The notes below the pieces were generated by a model, which saw only the letters and a list, made by a program, of their open reading frames with translations, searched no databases and was not told the origin of the DNA. Both the position numbers and the translations under genes were made by a program. Below are positions 1 through 7,949 of a DNA stretch of 32,872 nucleotides, piece by piece (positions within the stretch are counted from its first letter, which is position 1; each line of letters opens with the position of its first letter). This stretch comes from an uncultured Myxococcales bacterium (GTDB lineage Bacteria; Myxococcota_A; Polyangia; Nannocystales; Nannocystaceae), in the NCBI GenBank assembly GCA_902826865.1, contig CADEGN010000064.1, positions 1 through 32,872 on the forward strand, given 5' to 3'.

Positions 1-660
1 GGCGAGCACTGCCCGCAGCGAGCGGCTTCCATCGAGTCGCGCCACGAAGTGTCGCTCCTCGGGCAAGAGATCGAGCCCGCGGTGACCGTCCGGCTCGGCC
101 AGTGGGAATCGCTCCTCGTCGTCCCGCATCGGAATGCGCGCGCGATCCTCCGCCCAGCGATCTTGAACAGCGGCCACGATCACGCCTTCTGCAGAGACGT
201 CGAGGCGGATGCCGAACGCCATGCCGCTGTCTTCGATCTTGAACTGGTAGCGACCGTCATCCCACGAGAAGATGTCGAACAGCTTGGCGCGGAGCTGGGC
301 CTGCAGGCCGTAGCGGAGGTTTCCGTTCGAGAGGATCCCCATCTCGACGAGCAGCTCGCCTTGCTTCTTGCCCGTGCGTCGGATCGCCTCGAGGGTCTGC
401 TCGCACTGCTCCTGGGTGATGAGCCCCTCCTGGGCCAAGATCTGGCCCAGGCACTCCGAGAGCACATTGGAGCGCACGAATACCGGTTGCCCGCCTTCGA
501 AGAACACCACCTTCTTTGTCTGGGTCGACAGAAGGTAGAGGCTGCCTGTCAGGTTCGCGCGGGCGATCTCCCGTAGCAGGCGCGGGAAGGGGAACTGCTT
601 GAGAGACCCCTTTGCGGGAAAACCGAGCTCTGGTTCGGTGGGTGCGGGAGCCGTCGCCAT
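1..660 (-). CDS. DUF4388 domain protein, C-terminus cut by window edge
   Basis: The frame is open from an ATG at 660 (minus strand) to the left edge, giving 220 residues without a stop, so the C-terminus is missing. The N-terminal part, about residues 15-150, matches the DUF4388 pattern: a short helix rich in hydrophobics, then TGSLYLLS, KKVVFFEGGQPVFVRSN, LGQILAQEGLIT, and later LFDIFSWDDGRYQF. In Myxococcota this domain is usually fused to receivers, kinases or type-IV-pilus style parts and is thought to work in signalling or protein contacts. After residue 150 there is a charged region with no motif I recognise. It is divergent from the nucleotidyltransferase gene starting at 772, with a 111-base spacer. 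Family assignment is good; the role is unknown. Confidence 0.75.
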   Translation of the reverse strand, partial: MATAPAPTEPELGFPAKGSLKQFPFPRLLREIARANLTGSLYLLSTQTKKVVFFEGGQPVFVRSNVLSECLGQILAQEGLITQEQCEQTLEAIRRTGKKQGELLVEMGILSNGNLRYGLQAQLRAKLFDIFSWDDGRYQFKIEDSGMAFGIRLDVSAEGVIVAAVQDRWAEDRARIPMRDDEERFPLAEPDGHRGLDLLPEERHFVARLDGSRSLRAVLA

Positions 661-771
661 CGTTCCTTGCGAGTGGGCCGGGCCGGACGCGAGCCCATCT
701 TCCCCGCGTCATCCTACGCGTTTTGCGAAGTGTTTGGGGAGCCGCAGAATGTGGCACGATGGGCGCCGGCC

Positions 772-1530
772 ATGGACGCACGGGTTGCCATTGTCCTTGC
801 CGCGGGCAAGGGCACGCGCATGCGGTCCGAGCTGCCCAAGGTGTTGCACAACTTCGGCGCTCGGCCCCTGGTGGCCTGGCCCCTCGCGGCCGCCATCGCG
901 GTCGGGGCCGACCCGATCGTCGTGGTCGTGGGGCATGGGGCCGGGGCGGTCGCCGCCGCCGCGTCCGCGGCCGTGGGCAACCACGCCCAGCGCCTGCGGT
1001 TTGCCGAACAGCATCAGCAGCTCGGGACCGGCCACGCGGTTGGCTGCGCGATGCCCTTATTGGAGGGGCTGCAGGGCCTGGCACTGATCCTCTCCGGTGA
1101 TGTCCCGCTGGTCGACGCGGCGATCCTCGGCTCGCTCGCGGCCGCCGCCGCAAGCTCCGCGGTGGGCCTCGCGCTCGCGACGTTTCGTCCGGTCGATCTC
1201 ACCGGTTATGGCCGGATCGTGCGCGACGTCGCCGGACGAGTCGTAGGGATCCGCGAGCACCGCGACGCGGACATGCAAACGCGCGCGATCACGGAGTGCA
1301 ACGCCGGGATCTACTGCGTTGATCTCGACGGGCTGCGCCGCGAGCTACCCGCCGTTGGCCAGGCCAATGCACAGGGCGAGATCTACTTGACCGATGTCGT
1401 CGAGCGATTCGCCCTGCGCGGTTCGGTTGGGACGGTGGAGGTGGCAGCCCACGCCGCGGCGGGGATCAACACCCCCGAGGAACTTTCGGCCCTCGAGGGC
1501 ATCGCGCGGGGACTCGGGCGGATCCCCTAG
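772..1530 (+). CDS. GlmU-type nucleotidyltransferase, uridylyltransferase domain only
   Basis: A 252-residue protein with all the N-terminal GlmU signatures: LAAGKGTRMRSELPKVLH for nucleotide binding, EQHQQLGTGHA, SGDVPLVD, ITECNAGIYC and NAQGEIYLTDVV. GlmU normally makes UDP-GlcNAc in two steps from glucosamine-1-phosphate. This protein stops right after the linker helix, so the left-handed beta-helix acetyltransferase half is absent and the next gene is on the other strand. It would be expected to do only the UTP-dependent transfer, or to act on another sugar-1-phosphate. I placed the start at ATG 772, directly before DARVAIVLAAGKG; an in-frame GTG-type extension to 667 lacks any family similarity. 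A full glmU may exist elsewhere, or the acetyltransferase may be a separate gene. Confidence 0.85.
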   Translation: MDARVAIVLAAGKGTRMRSELPKVLHNFGARPLVAWPLAAAIAVGADPIVVVVGHGAGAVAAAASAAVGNHAQRLRFAEQHQQLGTGHAVGCAMPLLEGLQGLALILSGDVPLVDAAILGSLAAAAASSAVGLALATFRPVDLTGYGRIVRDVAGRVVGIREHRDADMQTRAITECNAGIYCVDLDGLRRELPAVGQANAQGEIYLTDVVERFALRGSVGTVEVAAHAAAGINTPEELSALEGIARGLGRIP

Positions 1531-1560
1531 TCATCACAACCTGCGAGCGAGTGCCTTCGG

Positions 1561-1944
1561 TCAAGTCGCGTGGCCCCCAACGATCTGATCGACGAGGGCG
1601 CGCAGCTCGGAAATGTCGAAGGGTTTCTCGACGAATCGCGAGCACCCGGCCGCGAGCGCTGCCTCACGCTCGTGCTTCATGACGCTCGCACTAATGGCGA
1701 TGATGGGGATCGCGGCCAGGCTCGGGTCGGCGCGCAGGGCCCGGGCGACGGCAAAGCCGTCCATCCCCGGAAGGTCGAGATCAAGCAGCACCAGGGCCGG
1801 CGCATGGTCGCGAATTGTCGACAGTCCGTCCTCGCCGGTGGCTGCGCCGACAACTTCGTAGCGACCCCCGTGCTCCAGGACCTTGCGGACCAGGGCGAGG
1901 TTGGCCGCGTTGTCCTCCACGTAGAGGATCCGCGTGGGTGCCAT
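1561..1944 (-). CDS. Single-domain response regulator (receiver)
   Basis: A 127-residue CheY-like receiver with no output domain. The start is ATG 1944, giving MAPTRILYVEDNAANLALV. Visible active-site residues are the acidic pair in YVEDN, the phosphoacceptor Asp in LVLLDLDLPGMDG, the Ser/Thr in IIAISAS, and the Lys in FVEKPFDISEL. The VEDNAANL pattern and the compact C-terminal helix resemble receivers of the DivK/CheY-type that take phosphate from hybrid kinases. It is convergent with the glmU-like gene and divergent from the Omp85-operon at 2010, whose third gene is an orphan NtrY-like kinase. It could be that kinase's partner, but that is only a guess from nearness. Confidence 0.9.
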   Translation of the reverse strand: MAPTRILYVEDNAANLALVRKVLEHGGRYEVVGAATGEDGLSTIRDHAPALVLLDLDLPGMDGFAVARALRADPSLAAIPIIAISASVMKHEREAALAAGCSRFVEKPFDISELRALVDQIVGGHAT

Positions 1945-2009
1945 GCTGTGCCACCGAGTGTACCGCACGCGCGACGACGGTCGGGCTCGCAAGGTACACT
2001 CGCCGGCGC

Positions 2010-3578
2010 GTGAGAGCGGGTGCGCACGGGCCCTGGCGCGAACGGCCAAAGGTCGTGGTGCGTTGCGGCTGGCTCGTCGCCGCCCTCGCGGTCGTCGTCC
2101 CCGGGTCGATTGCCGGCGCTGCGCCCTCAGATGCCCCGCGCCGGCGGCTTGGGGGACCGCCGGGCTTGGAGCCAGCGACGCCGATCTCCGCGGAGGTCCA
2201 GCCACGGCGCGGCGAGGGGGAAGAAGATGCGCCGCGGGCTCTGCGGCTCGCGCGCGTCGATCTCGTCGGGCGCGAGCAGGTTGCCAAGCGGCCGATCGAC
2301 GCGATCCTCCGTCGTGAGGGGCTGGTCGTCGGAGCGGAAATTCTCTGGCCCGCTGATCCACGAGTAAGTCGCGCGCGTGCGCGGTTGCGCGCCACCGGGT
2401 ACTTCAAGTCAGTCACGATCCGCCTCGAGCCGACGGGCGTCGGCGACGACATCGCGCTGGTGATCGACCTGCAGGAGCGGAGCTCGGTCGCTGTGCAGGA
2501 TCTGTGGCTCGGCTCATCGCGGATGACCCCGTTCCACGGTGGCCTTTCTGTGGTCGAGCGCAATCTCCTCGGACGTTCGGTCCACCTCGGGGGGCAGTTG
2601 GTTTGGGGTACGCTGCCGAGGATCGAGAAGAGCCGACGCCAGCAGGCCTACAGTCTGTTCGTCGAGGCGCCGCGCCTGGGCAACGCGCCGCTGGGCATGC
2701 GCGCGAACGCATACGTGATCTCAGCGGCCGAACCCTATCGCGTCGCGGGTGACGACGACGATCCCGATCCTGCGCTGTTTCGTTCGGCGTTCGTTGGCCG
2801 AATCGGCGGCAGCGTCGGGCTCACGTTCCCCGTCTTGCCAACGCTGACGATGGGCGTGGATTACCGCTTCGAACGTGTCGACGCCGGTCTGCCGCCACAG
2901 CCCACGGATCCGGCTGCCGGCCCCGACGCGCGAGTTCTCGACCTCCGCCGCGGCGCGCACAGGCTCACCTCGGCCCATTTCGGCCTCCTTTGGGACGGAC
3001 GCGACGAGGTGATTCTCGCCGGCAAGGGCGGTCGGGTTGCTCTCGATTTGCAGCTGTCGTCTGCTGCGATCGGTTCGAACTATGAGTACATGAAACTGGT
3101 GGTCGCCGGCGCGTATAGCTTCCGGTTGCCGTGGCGGCACTGGCTCACGCCAAGTCTCGCCGGTGGCCAGATCGCAGGCGTCGCCCCGGTGTTCGAGAAG
3201 TTCTACAGCGGCGATCTCAGCGCGTGGACTCCCGGCCGTGAGCTCGGGCTGCGCTACTCGACGCGCAACCCAATCGACGTGCTTGGCACTGGGATCGGTG
3301 GCCGCACGTTTGGTGTGTTGTTCGGCCGCGTCGATCTCGAATACGGCGTTCCTTTGTTTCGCCGCACGCGCAACCGCGGTGTCTACGGCGCCGATTTGTT
3401 CCTCTCAACCGGCGTGTTTACCCTCGCCGGCGACAAGGGCGAGCGTGCGGCCCACCGCGACGCCGGACGACGCGTCGCCCCGATCGGCTTCAACGCCAAC
3501 TTCGGGGTGCGCATCGATACAGCGCTGGGGACGTTCAATGTGTCGATCGGCAACTTGCTGCGGAGGGTTCCGCTGTGA
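2010..3578 (+). CDS. Omp85/BamA-TamA-like outer-membrane beta-barrel with one POTRA
   Basis: About 522 residues from GTG 2010. An N-terminal signal peptide is visible, with CGWLVAALAVVV as core and a small-residue cleavage region near IAGAAPS. Residues roughly 65-160 form a POTRA-like unit (LRLARVDLVG, then RLRATGYFKSVTIRLEP and ALVIDLQER). The rest alternates polar and hydrophobic strands typical of a 16-strand barrel and ends in a short hydrophobic C-terminal strand (NVSIGNLLRRVPL). Family members insert or export proteins or lipids at the outer membrane. Only one POTRA is clear, unlike BamA with five. The start is uncertain: GTG 2055 or 2058 would also keep the signal peptide. The stop overlaps the next gene's GTG by four bases, showing an operon. 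Confidence 0.75.
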   Translation: MRAGAHGPWRERPKVVVRCGWLVAALAVVVPGSIAGAAPSDAPRRRLGGPPGLEPATPISAEVQPRRGEGEEDAPRALRLARVDLVGREQVAKRPIDAILRREGLVVGAEILWPADPRVSRARARLRATGYFKSVTIRLEPTGVGDDIALVIDLQERSSVAVQDLWLGSSRMTPFHGGLSVVERNLLGRSVHLGGQLVWGTLPRIEKSRRQQAYSLFVEAPRLGNAPLGMRANAYVISAAEPYRVAGDDDDPDPALFRSAFVGRIGGSVGLTFPVLPTLTMGVDYRFERVDAGLPPQPTDPAAGPDARVLDLRRGAHRLTSAHFGLLWDGRDEVILAGKGGRVALDLQLSSAAIGSNYEYMKLVVAGAYSFRLPWRHWLTPSLAGGQIAGVAPVFEKFYSGDLSAWTPGRELGLRYSTRNPIDVLGTGIGGRTFGVLFGRVDLEYGVPLFRRTRNRGVYGADLFLSTGVFTLAGDKGERAAHRDAGRRVAPIGFNANFGVRIDTALGTFNVSIGNLLRRVPL

Positions 3579-4204
3579 GAAGGCGAACCTGCCTGCGTGG
3601 TTTCGCTGCGATGCCGCTCGTGGGCTTTGTCCGCCCCGACGCGCTGCCCTACAAGCGGGCGGCGTTCGAGGAGGTCGGTAACTCGGTCCTGCTCACCGTG
3701 AGTCTGCCGGCGCTGTTTCGTCGCTATGACCGTGAAGCGCTTGCTTCGTTGGACTCCGGCTTCGACACGCGCTTGGTGTTCACGCTCAAGCTCTGGCAGC
3801 ACGGGTCCCGGCGGCTGATCGCAACCACCGAGGTGCTGGTCAAGGTCCGTCGCGACCCGTGGAAGAAACGGTACGTCGTGGCCGTCGGTGAGCTCGGGAC
3901 CTGGACGAAGCGCACCTTCGTAGACCGTGACGCTGCGATCGCGGCGGCCGTGAGGCTGGAGAGGATCCGCGTTGCAGCGGCCTCCGACCTCGAACGCGGA
4001 GAGGACGGGCCGTACTACTTCGTCTCGATCTTGGCCCAGCGCAACCCGCTCGACGTCGATGTGAGTACCGGCGGTGACGGCCGCGGGCAAGGCCGCGATC
4101 TCGAGTGGTTCGGTCGTCTCGTGGACGTTCTCGCTGGCGAGCGAGCCCAGGCCGAAGAGACCGTGCATGTGCGCACGAATCCATTCTATCTGGTGCCGCG
4201 ATGA
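3575..4204 (+). CDS. DUF4390 domain protein
   Basis: A 209-residue protein starting at GTG 3575, which overlaps the TGA of the Omp85-like gene (GTGA). The mature part carries the DUF4390 pattern: SVLLTVSLPALFRRYDREA, a DSGFDTRLVFTLKLW stretch, WKKRYVV, and the end segment WFGRLVDVL followed by VHVRTNPFYLVPR. The N-terminus (RRRTCLRGFAAMPLVGFV) is arginine-rich with a short hydrophobic run, which could be a poor export signal. DUF4390 genes are commonly found directly before NtrY-like kinases in proteobacteria, and the same order is seen here, so it probably serves the kinase's sensory branch in the envelope. No biochemical role is established that I can name. Confidence 0.8.
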   Translation: MRRRTCLRGFAAMPLVGFVRPDALPYKRAAFEEVGNSVLLTVSLPALFRRYDREALASLDSGFDTRLVFTLKLWQHGSRRLIATTEVLVKVRRDPWKKRYVVAVGELGTWTKRTFVDRDAAIAAAVRLERIRVAAASDLERGEDGPYYFVSILAQRNPLDVDVSTGGDGRGQGRDLEWFGRLVDVLAGERAQAEETVHVRTNPFYLVPR

Positions 4205-5745
4205 CGAGATCGCCCCGGCAGAGCACGCGTTGGTGGGGACGGCTCGAAACCCGGGTGATCGCGGCGCTGGTGCTGATCGGAACCATCTGCGTCGGCGTGT
4301 CCGCATACCTGGTGGGCCTCACCGTCTCGTACTTCGACGCGCGCTGGTCGGCGGCGCTAGACGACGCCGCCGATCTGGCCGACGCCGTTCCGGGCTTCCA
4401 CAACGACCTCGTGGACAGCAAGATCGCCGAGTTCAATGCGCGTGGGCGGGCGATGGCGCTCGAGCTTGCGCTCGGCGACGCGCACCTCGAGCGCGCCGAC
4501 GACCGAACCCGGCTCGCGGCGCTGCTCGAGCGTGAAGTCGATCTCGTAGGGCTCGCCCTCACGCGCCCGAGTGGGGCCGTCGCGGAGGTGAACCGCGCCG
4601 AGGTGTACCCCGAAACCGCGTTCGAGTGGTTTGACGTCGTCGCCGAGCTCGGCCCGCGCGGGGCGTCTCGCGGGGACCTCCGCGCCGTCTTCCGCATCGA
4701 CCCAGCCATCGACGCGCGGTTCCAAGATGTCGGCGCCCGGCGGCGGGGGATCAGTCAGCTGCGCCGCGGCAGTGCAGAGATCGAGCTAGCGGTCACCAAG
4801 GCGATCGGCCTCGCGAGTGCGGTCACGCTGCTGATCGCCCTCGGCGTTGGGTTTGTGGTGGCCCGAACGACCACGCGAAAGGTCGGACAGCTCAGCCGGG
4901 TGATGGCCCGTGTCGCCTACGGGGAGTTCGGCGCGCGCGCGGAGGTGATCGGTGGCGACGAGATCGGTGAGCTCGCCCGGGCATTCAACGGCATGCTCGA
5001 CGAACTCGCCTCCGCGCATCGCAAATTGGCCTATCTCCAGCGCATCGGTGCCTGGCAGGAGATGGCCCGTCGCATCGCCCACGAGATCAAGAACCCGCTG
5101 ACGCCGATCCAGCTGGCCGTACAGCAGCTGCGAGACAAAGATCCCGGACTCTCGCCCGAGTTCAGCGAGATGCTTCGTAGCGCGGTCGAGATTGTTGAGG
5201 ACGAGATCGAGGGGCTTCGTCGGATGGTGTCGAGCTTTTCTCAGTTCGCCAAGGTGCCGGAGGTTCGGACGGCGCCGATCGAGCTGCGCCGTGTTCTCGA
5301 GGAGTTTCAGCGCGCGTATGGTCACCTGACGGAGCATGACGAGGATACGCTCCGCGTGATCCCGCCGCCGGCAGAGCTCGTTGTCGAGGGCGACCGTCAG
5401 TTGCTCAAGCAGGTGCTCGTGAACCTCGTGGAAAACGCGGTGCTGTCGGCGAAAGCCAGCGGTCAAATCCCGGTTATCGTCGAGATTTCGTGCGTCGTTG
5501 CGCCGGGTGTGGTCGAGCTGTGCGTCGATGACAACGGTCCCGGCATTGCGCCCGAGATGCGCGAACGAGTGTTCGAACCCTACGAGACCACCCGCGTTCA
5601 GGGGAGCGGCCTTGGCCTCGCCATCGTGAAGAAGATCGTCCTCGACCACGGCGGCGAGGTGGGCGTGGGCGAAAGTCCGCTCGGGGGTGCGCGCTTCGTC
5701 ATTCGTCTTCGCCGCAGCGAACGGCAGACGAGCGCCGCGACGTAA
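4201..5745 (+). CDS. NtrY-like membrane sensor histidine kinase
   Basis: 514 residues from ATG 4201, overlapping the TGA of the DUF4390 gene (ATGA). Order of parts: TM1 at about 18-44, a roughly 155-residue periplasmic region with no motif I know, TM2 at about 200-222, a HAMP linker (DEIGELARAFNGMLDEL), a HisKA helix with His294 in RRIAHEIKNPLTPIQLAVQQ, and a HATPase domain with N box NLVENAVLSA, G1 box DDNGPGI and G2 box GSGLGLAIV. The AHEIKNPLTPI box is typical of the NtrY/NtrB class. There is no PAS domain and no NtrX-type regulator downstream; the nearest receiver is the single-domain gene at 1561-1944. All catalytic boxes are intact, so it should be an active kinase. Confidence 0.92.
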   Translation: MTRSPRQSTRWWGRLETRVIAALVLIGTICVGVSAYLVGLTVSYFDARWSAALDDAADLADAVPGFHNDLVDSKIAEFNARGRAMALELALGDAHLERADDRTRLAALLEREVDLVGLALTRPSGAVAEVNRAEVYPETAFEWFDVVAELGPRGASRGDLRAVFRIDPAIDARFQDVGARRRGISQLRRGSAEIELAVTKAIGLASAVTLLIALGVGFVVARTTTRKVGQLSRVMARVAYGEFGARAEVIGGDEIGELARAFNGMLDELASAHRKLAYLQRIGAWQEMARRIAHEIKNPLTPIQLAVQQLRDKDPGLSPEFSEMLRSAVEIVEDEIEGLRRMVSSFSQFAKVPEVRTAPIELRRVLEEFQRAYGHLTEHDEDTLRVIPPPAELVVEGDRQLLKQVLVNLVENAVLSAKASGQIPVIVEISCVVAPGVVELCVDDNGPGIAPEMRERVFEPYETTRVQGSGLGLAIVKKIVLDHGGEVGVGESPLGGARFVIRLRRSERQTSAAT

Positions 5746-5774
5746 GATCGTTGGCGTGCTACAAAGACGCTTGA

Positions 5775-6638
5775 GTGGTCACCGAACTCGAGCTGCAAAT
5801 TCCCGGGTTGCGCCTCGCCGCGCGGGCACATGGGCCTGAGGGGGCCCCCGCGGTGGTCTGCTTGCACGGTTGGCTCGACAATGCCGCCAGCTTCGATCAG
5901 CTCGCGCCCTTGCTCACCGGGATGCGCGTCCTCGCGCTCGATTTGCCCGGCCATGGCTGGTCCGAACATCGCGCGCCCGGTGCGAGCTACCTATTCATCG
6001 ACGCGGTCGCCGACGTGTTCGCGGCGATCGACGCCCTGGGATTGTCGAGCGTCGCCCTGGTCGGCCACTCGCTTGGGGCGGCACTCGCCGCGTGTGTGGC
6101 CGGGGCGTGGCCCGATCGCGTGGCGCGACTCGTGCTGATCGAGGGCATTGGTCCGTTGACCGACCCACCCGCCGATGCTCCGCGCCGCCTTGCTCAGTCG
6201 GTTGCCGAGCAGCGCAGCAAGTCCGGGCGCGTCGCGCCGGTTTATCCCAACGTCGAGGACGTCGTGACGCGTCTCGGCAGCGCAGCGATGCCGCTGTCGC
6301 CTGCGGCGGCGCGGGTGCTGTGTAGTCGCGGCCTACGAGAGGTTCCCGGGGGCGTGACGTGGCGCGCCGATGCGCGGCTGCGTGTCGCGTCGCGGCTACG
6401 CCTCGCGGAGGAGCAGGTGGTTGCGTTCCTCGCGGCGATCCGCGCGCCCACGTTGCTGCTGCGCGCGAGTCAGGGATTCCCGCCGAACAGTCCGCAAATG
6501 CGGGCGCGGGTCGGGGCGATCGCGGACGTCCGCGAGGTCATCTTGCCCGGAACCCACCACGTTCACCTCGAGGACCCAGGTCCGGTCGCGGCGCGGATCG
6601 AGGAGTTTCTGGGGCCGTGGATCGCCGGCGGAGCGTGA
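5775..6638 (+). CDS. Alpha/beta-fold hydrolase
   Basis: 287 residues from GTG 5775, 29 bases after the kinase. Family marks are the oxyanion segment VVCLHGWLDNAASFDQLAPL, LALDLPGHGWSEH, the nucleophile elbow ALVGHSLGAALA with Ser99, and a late His in LPGTHHVHLEDPG. The pattern WLDNAASFD with DLPGHG resembles the serine-hydrolase-like (SERHL) and MEST-type esterases of about 280-310 residues. The substrate is not predictable from sequence. It has no signal peptide, so it is probably cytosolic. It is followed after 3 bases by the NTAQ1-family gene, so the two are almost certainly co-transcribed. Confidence 0.88.
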   Translation: MVTELELQIPGLRLAARAHGPEGAPAVVCLHGWLDNAASFDQLAPLLTGMRVLALDLPGHGWSEHRAPGASYLFIDAVADVFAAIDALGLSSVALVGHSLGAALAACVAGAWPDRVARLVLIEGIGPLTDPPADAPRRLAQSVAEQRSKSGRVAPVYPNVEDVVTRLGSAAMPLSPAAARVLCSRGLREVPGGVTWRADARLRVASRLRLAEEQVVAFLAAIRAPTLLLRASQGFPPNSPQMRARVGAIADVREVILPGTHHVHLEDPGPVAARIEEFLGPWIAGGA

Positions 6639-6641
6639 CGC

Positions 6642-7184
6642 GTGTCGAAACGAGCAGCCCACGATGCCCCGTATTGGTGCGAGGAGAACGTTTGGCATTT
6701 GCTTGACGACCCGCGACTGGGCAGCGAACACCGCGCGGCGTGGATCCTGACCAACGCACGGCGACAGGTGAAACTGTGGGGCCAGCGGGCCGCGCGCCCG
6801 GCCGGCGCGGCGGTTGTTTGGGACTACCACGTCCTGGCCGCGAGCCGAGCCGACGACAGCTGGTGGATCTGGGATCTCGACACAACCTTCGAGTTCCCGA
6901 TGCGGGCCGGTGAGTACATCGCCGCGACCTTCGCCGGGGTCGAAACTGAGTTGCGGCCGCGCGTGCGCGTGGTCGATGGCGGCAGCTATCGCGCAGGGTT
7001 CAGCTCCGATCGAAGCCACATGCGCGACGCCGCCGGTCGTTACCAACAGCGCCCGCCATCGTGGCCGCCGATCGGTGAAGGCAACGCGCTGCGTCGGCTT
7101 CTGGATCCCGACGATACGCTGTTCGGCCCGTGGCTGGACTTTGATGAGGTCGCGCGGCGCTACGGATCGTTGAACCGGCCATGA
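6642..7184 (+). CDS. Protein N-terminal glutamine amidohydrolase (NTAQ1 family)
   Basis: 180 residues from GTG 6642. It matches the eukaryotic NTAQ1/Tungus family closely in its catalytic segments: YWCEENVWHL with Cys13, VVWDYHVLAA with His63, and WIWDLDTTFEFP with Asp80. These correspond to the Cys-His-Asp triad of the human enzyme, with nearly the same spacing. NTAQ1 deamidates N-terminal Gln of proteins to Glu, creating a secondary destabilising residue for the N-end rule. The length (180, against about 205 in human) suggests a complete enzyme. It sits behind an alpha/beta hydrolase in the same operon; no leucyl/arginyl-tRNA transferase is visible in the window. Its 3' end overlaps the convergent enoyl-CoA hydratase by 25 bases. 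Confidence 0.85.
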   Translation: MSKRAAHDAPYWCEENVWHLLDDPRLGSEHRAAWILTNARRQVKLWGQRAARPAGAAVVWDYHVLAASRADDSWWIWDLDTTFEFPMRAGEYIAATFAGVETELRPRVRVVDGGSYRAGFSSDRSHMRDAAGRYQQRPPSWPPIGEGNALRRLLDPDDTLFGPWLDFDEVARRYGSLNRP

Positions 7185-7921
7185 CGGCCCGCGCCGGCGA
7201 CGAAACGCCCGGCGCCGGCAGCCAGCTCGGCTATTGCGGCCTGGCCGACTGTGAATTCGCTGCCGAGCGCGTCGGTCAACGACATCCCGAGCGCCGCGTA
7301 GACCGAGCGACGGTCGCTCCGCATGCAGGTCTGCGGGAACGCGGCGATTTGGCGCGCGAGCTCCTCCGCGGCTTCGCGCGCCTGACCGTGGGGTACCACG
7401 CGATCGACCAAGCCGATCGCGAGGGCCTCGCGCGCATCGACAGGGCGGCCGGTGAGGATGAGATCGAGTGCCCGCCCGAGTCCGACGATGTGGGGTAGTC
7501 GGACCGTGCCGCCGTCGACCAGCGGGACACCGAATCTGCGGCAGAACACCCCGACGATTGCGTCCTCTTCCATCACTCGCAGATCGCACCAGAGCGCGAG
7601 CTCGAGACCGCCGGCGACTGCATGTCCGGCGATCGCCGCGATCACGGGCTTGTCCACGAGCATCCGCGTTGGACCAAGTGGGCCGTCGCCGTTGGGTTCG
7701 AGCCGATTGGGGTCCCCGGCGGCGAGGGCCTTGAGATCAGCGCCGGCGCAGAAGGTTCCGTGCTCACCCGCGAGTACGAGGACGCGCGCCGCCTCGTCGG
7801 CCGCAAATGCGCGGACCGCCTGCGCCAAGGCCTCAGCCGTGGCGCGATCGACCGCGTTGCGTACGTCTGGGCGGTCGATGGTGATGGTGGTGATCGGTGG
7901 GTTGATAGCAGTGCGGATCAT
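7160..7921 (-). CDS. Enoyl-CoA hydratase/isomerase (crotonase) family protein
   Basis: 253 residues from ATG 7921 on the minus strand. Crotonase signatures are clear: ITIDRPDVRNAVD, HGTFCAGADLKALA forming the first oxyanion-hole segment, IAGHAVAGGLELALWCDLRV as the second, and FGVPLVDGGTVRLPHIVGLG. The usual catalytic Glu of hydratases in the last segment is replaced by Asp (LVDGG), a pattern common in a crotonase subgroup, so the actual reaction could be hydration, isomerisation or another CoA-thioester reaction. It ends with 25 bases of convergent overlap with the NTAQ1 gene and lies 28 bases after tsaB, so it is likely co-transcribed with tsaB and rseP. Confidence 0.9.
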   Translation of the reverse strand: MIRTAINPPITTITIDRPDVRNAVDRATAEALAQAVRAFAADEAARVLVLAGEHGTFCAGADLKALAAGDPNRLEPNGDGPLGPTRMLVDKPVIAAIAGHAVAGGLELALWCDLRVMEEDAIVGVFCRRFGVPLVDGGTVRLPHIVGLGRALDLILTGRPVDAREALAIGLVDRVVPHGQAREAAEELARQIAAFPQTCMRSDRRSVYAALGMSLTDALGSEFTVGQAAIAELAAGAGRFVAGAGRHGRFNDP

Positions 7922-7949
7922 CGCCGACTTCCCCTCGCTGGTTGCGAAA

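Noticed and set aside
257..1153. Long minus-strand open frame across the DUF4388 and glmU-like genes
   Set aside because: Arg/Pro/Ala-rich composition with no motif; it runs through real genes on both sides and is a product of high GC.
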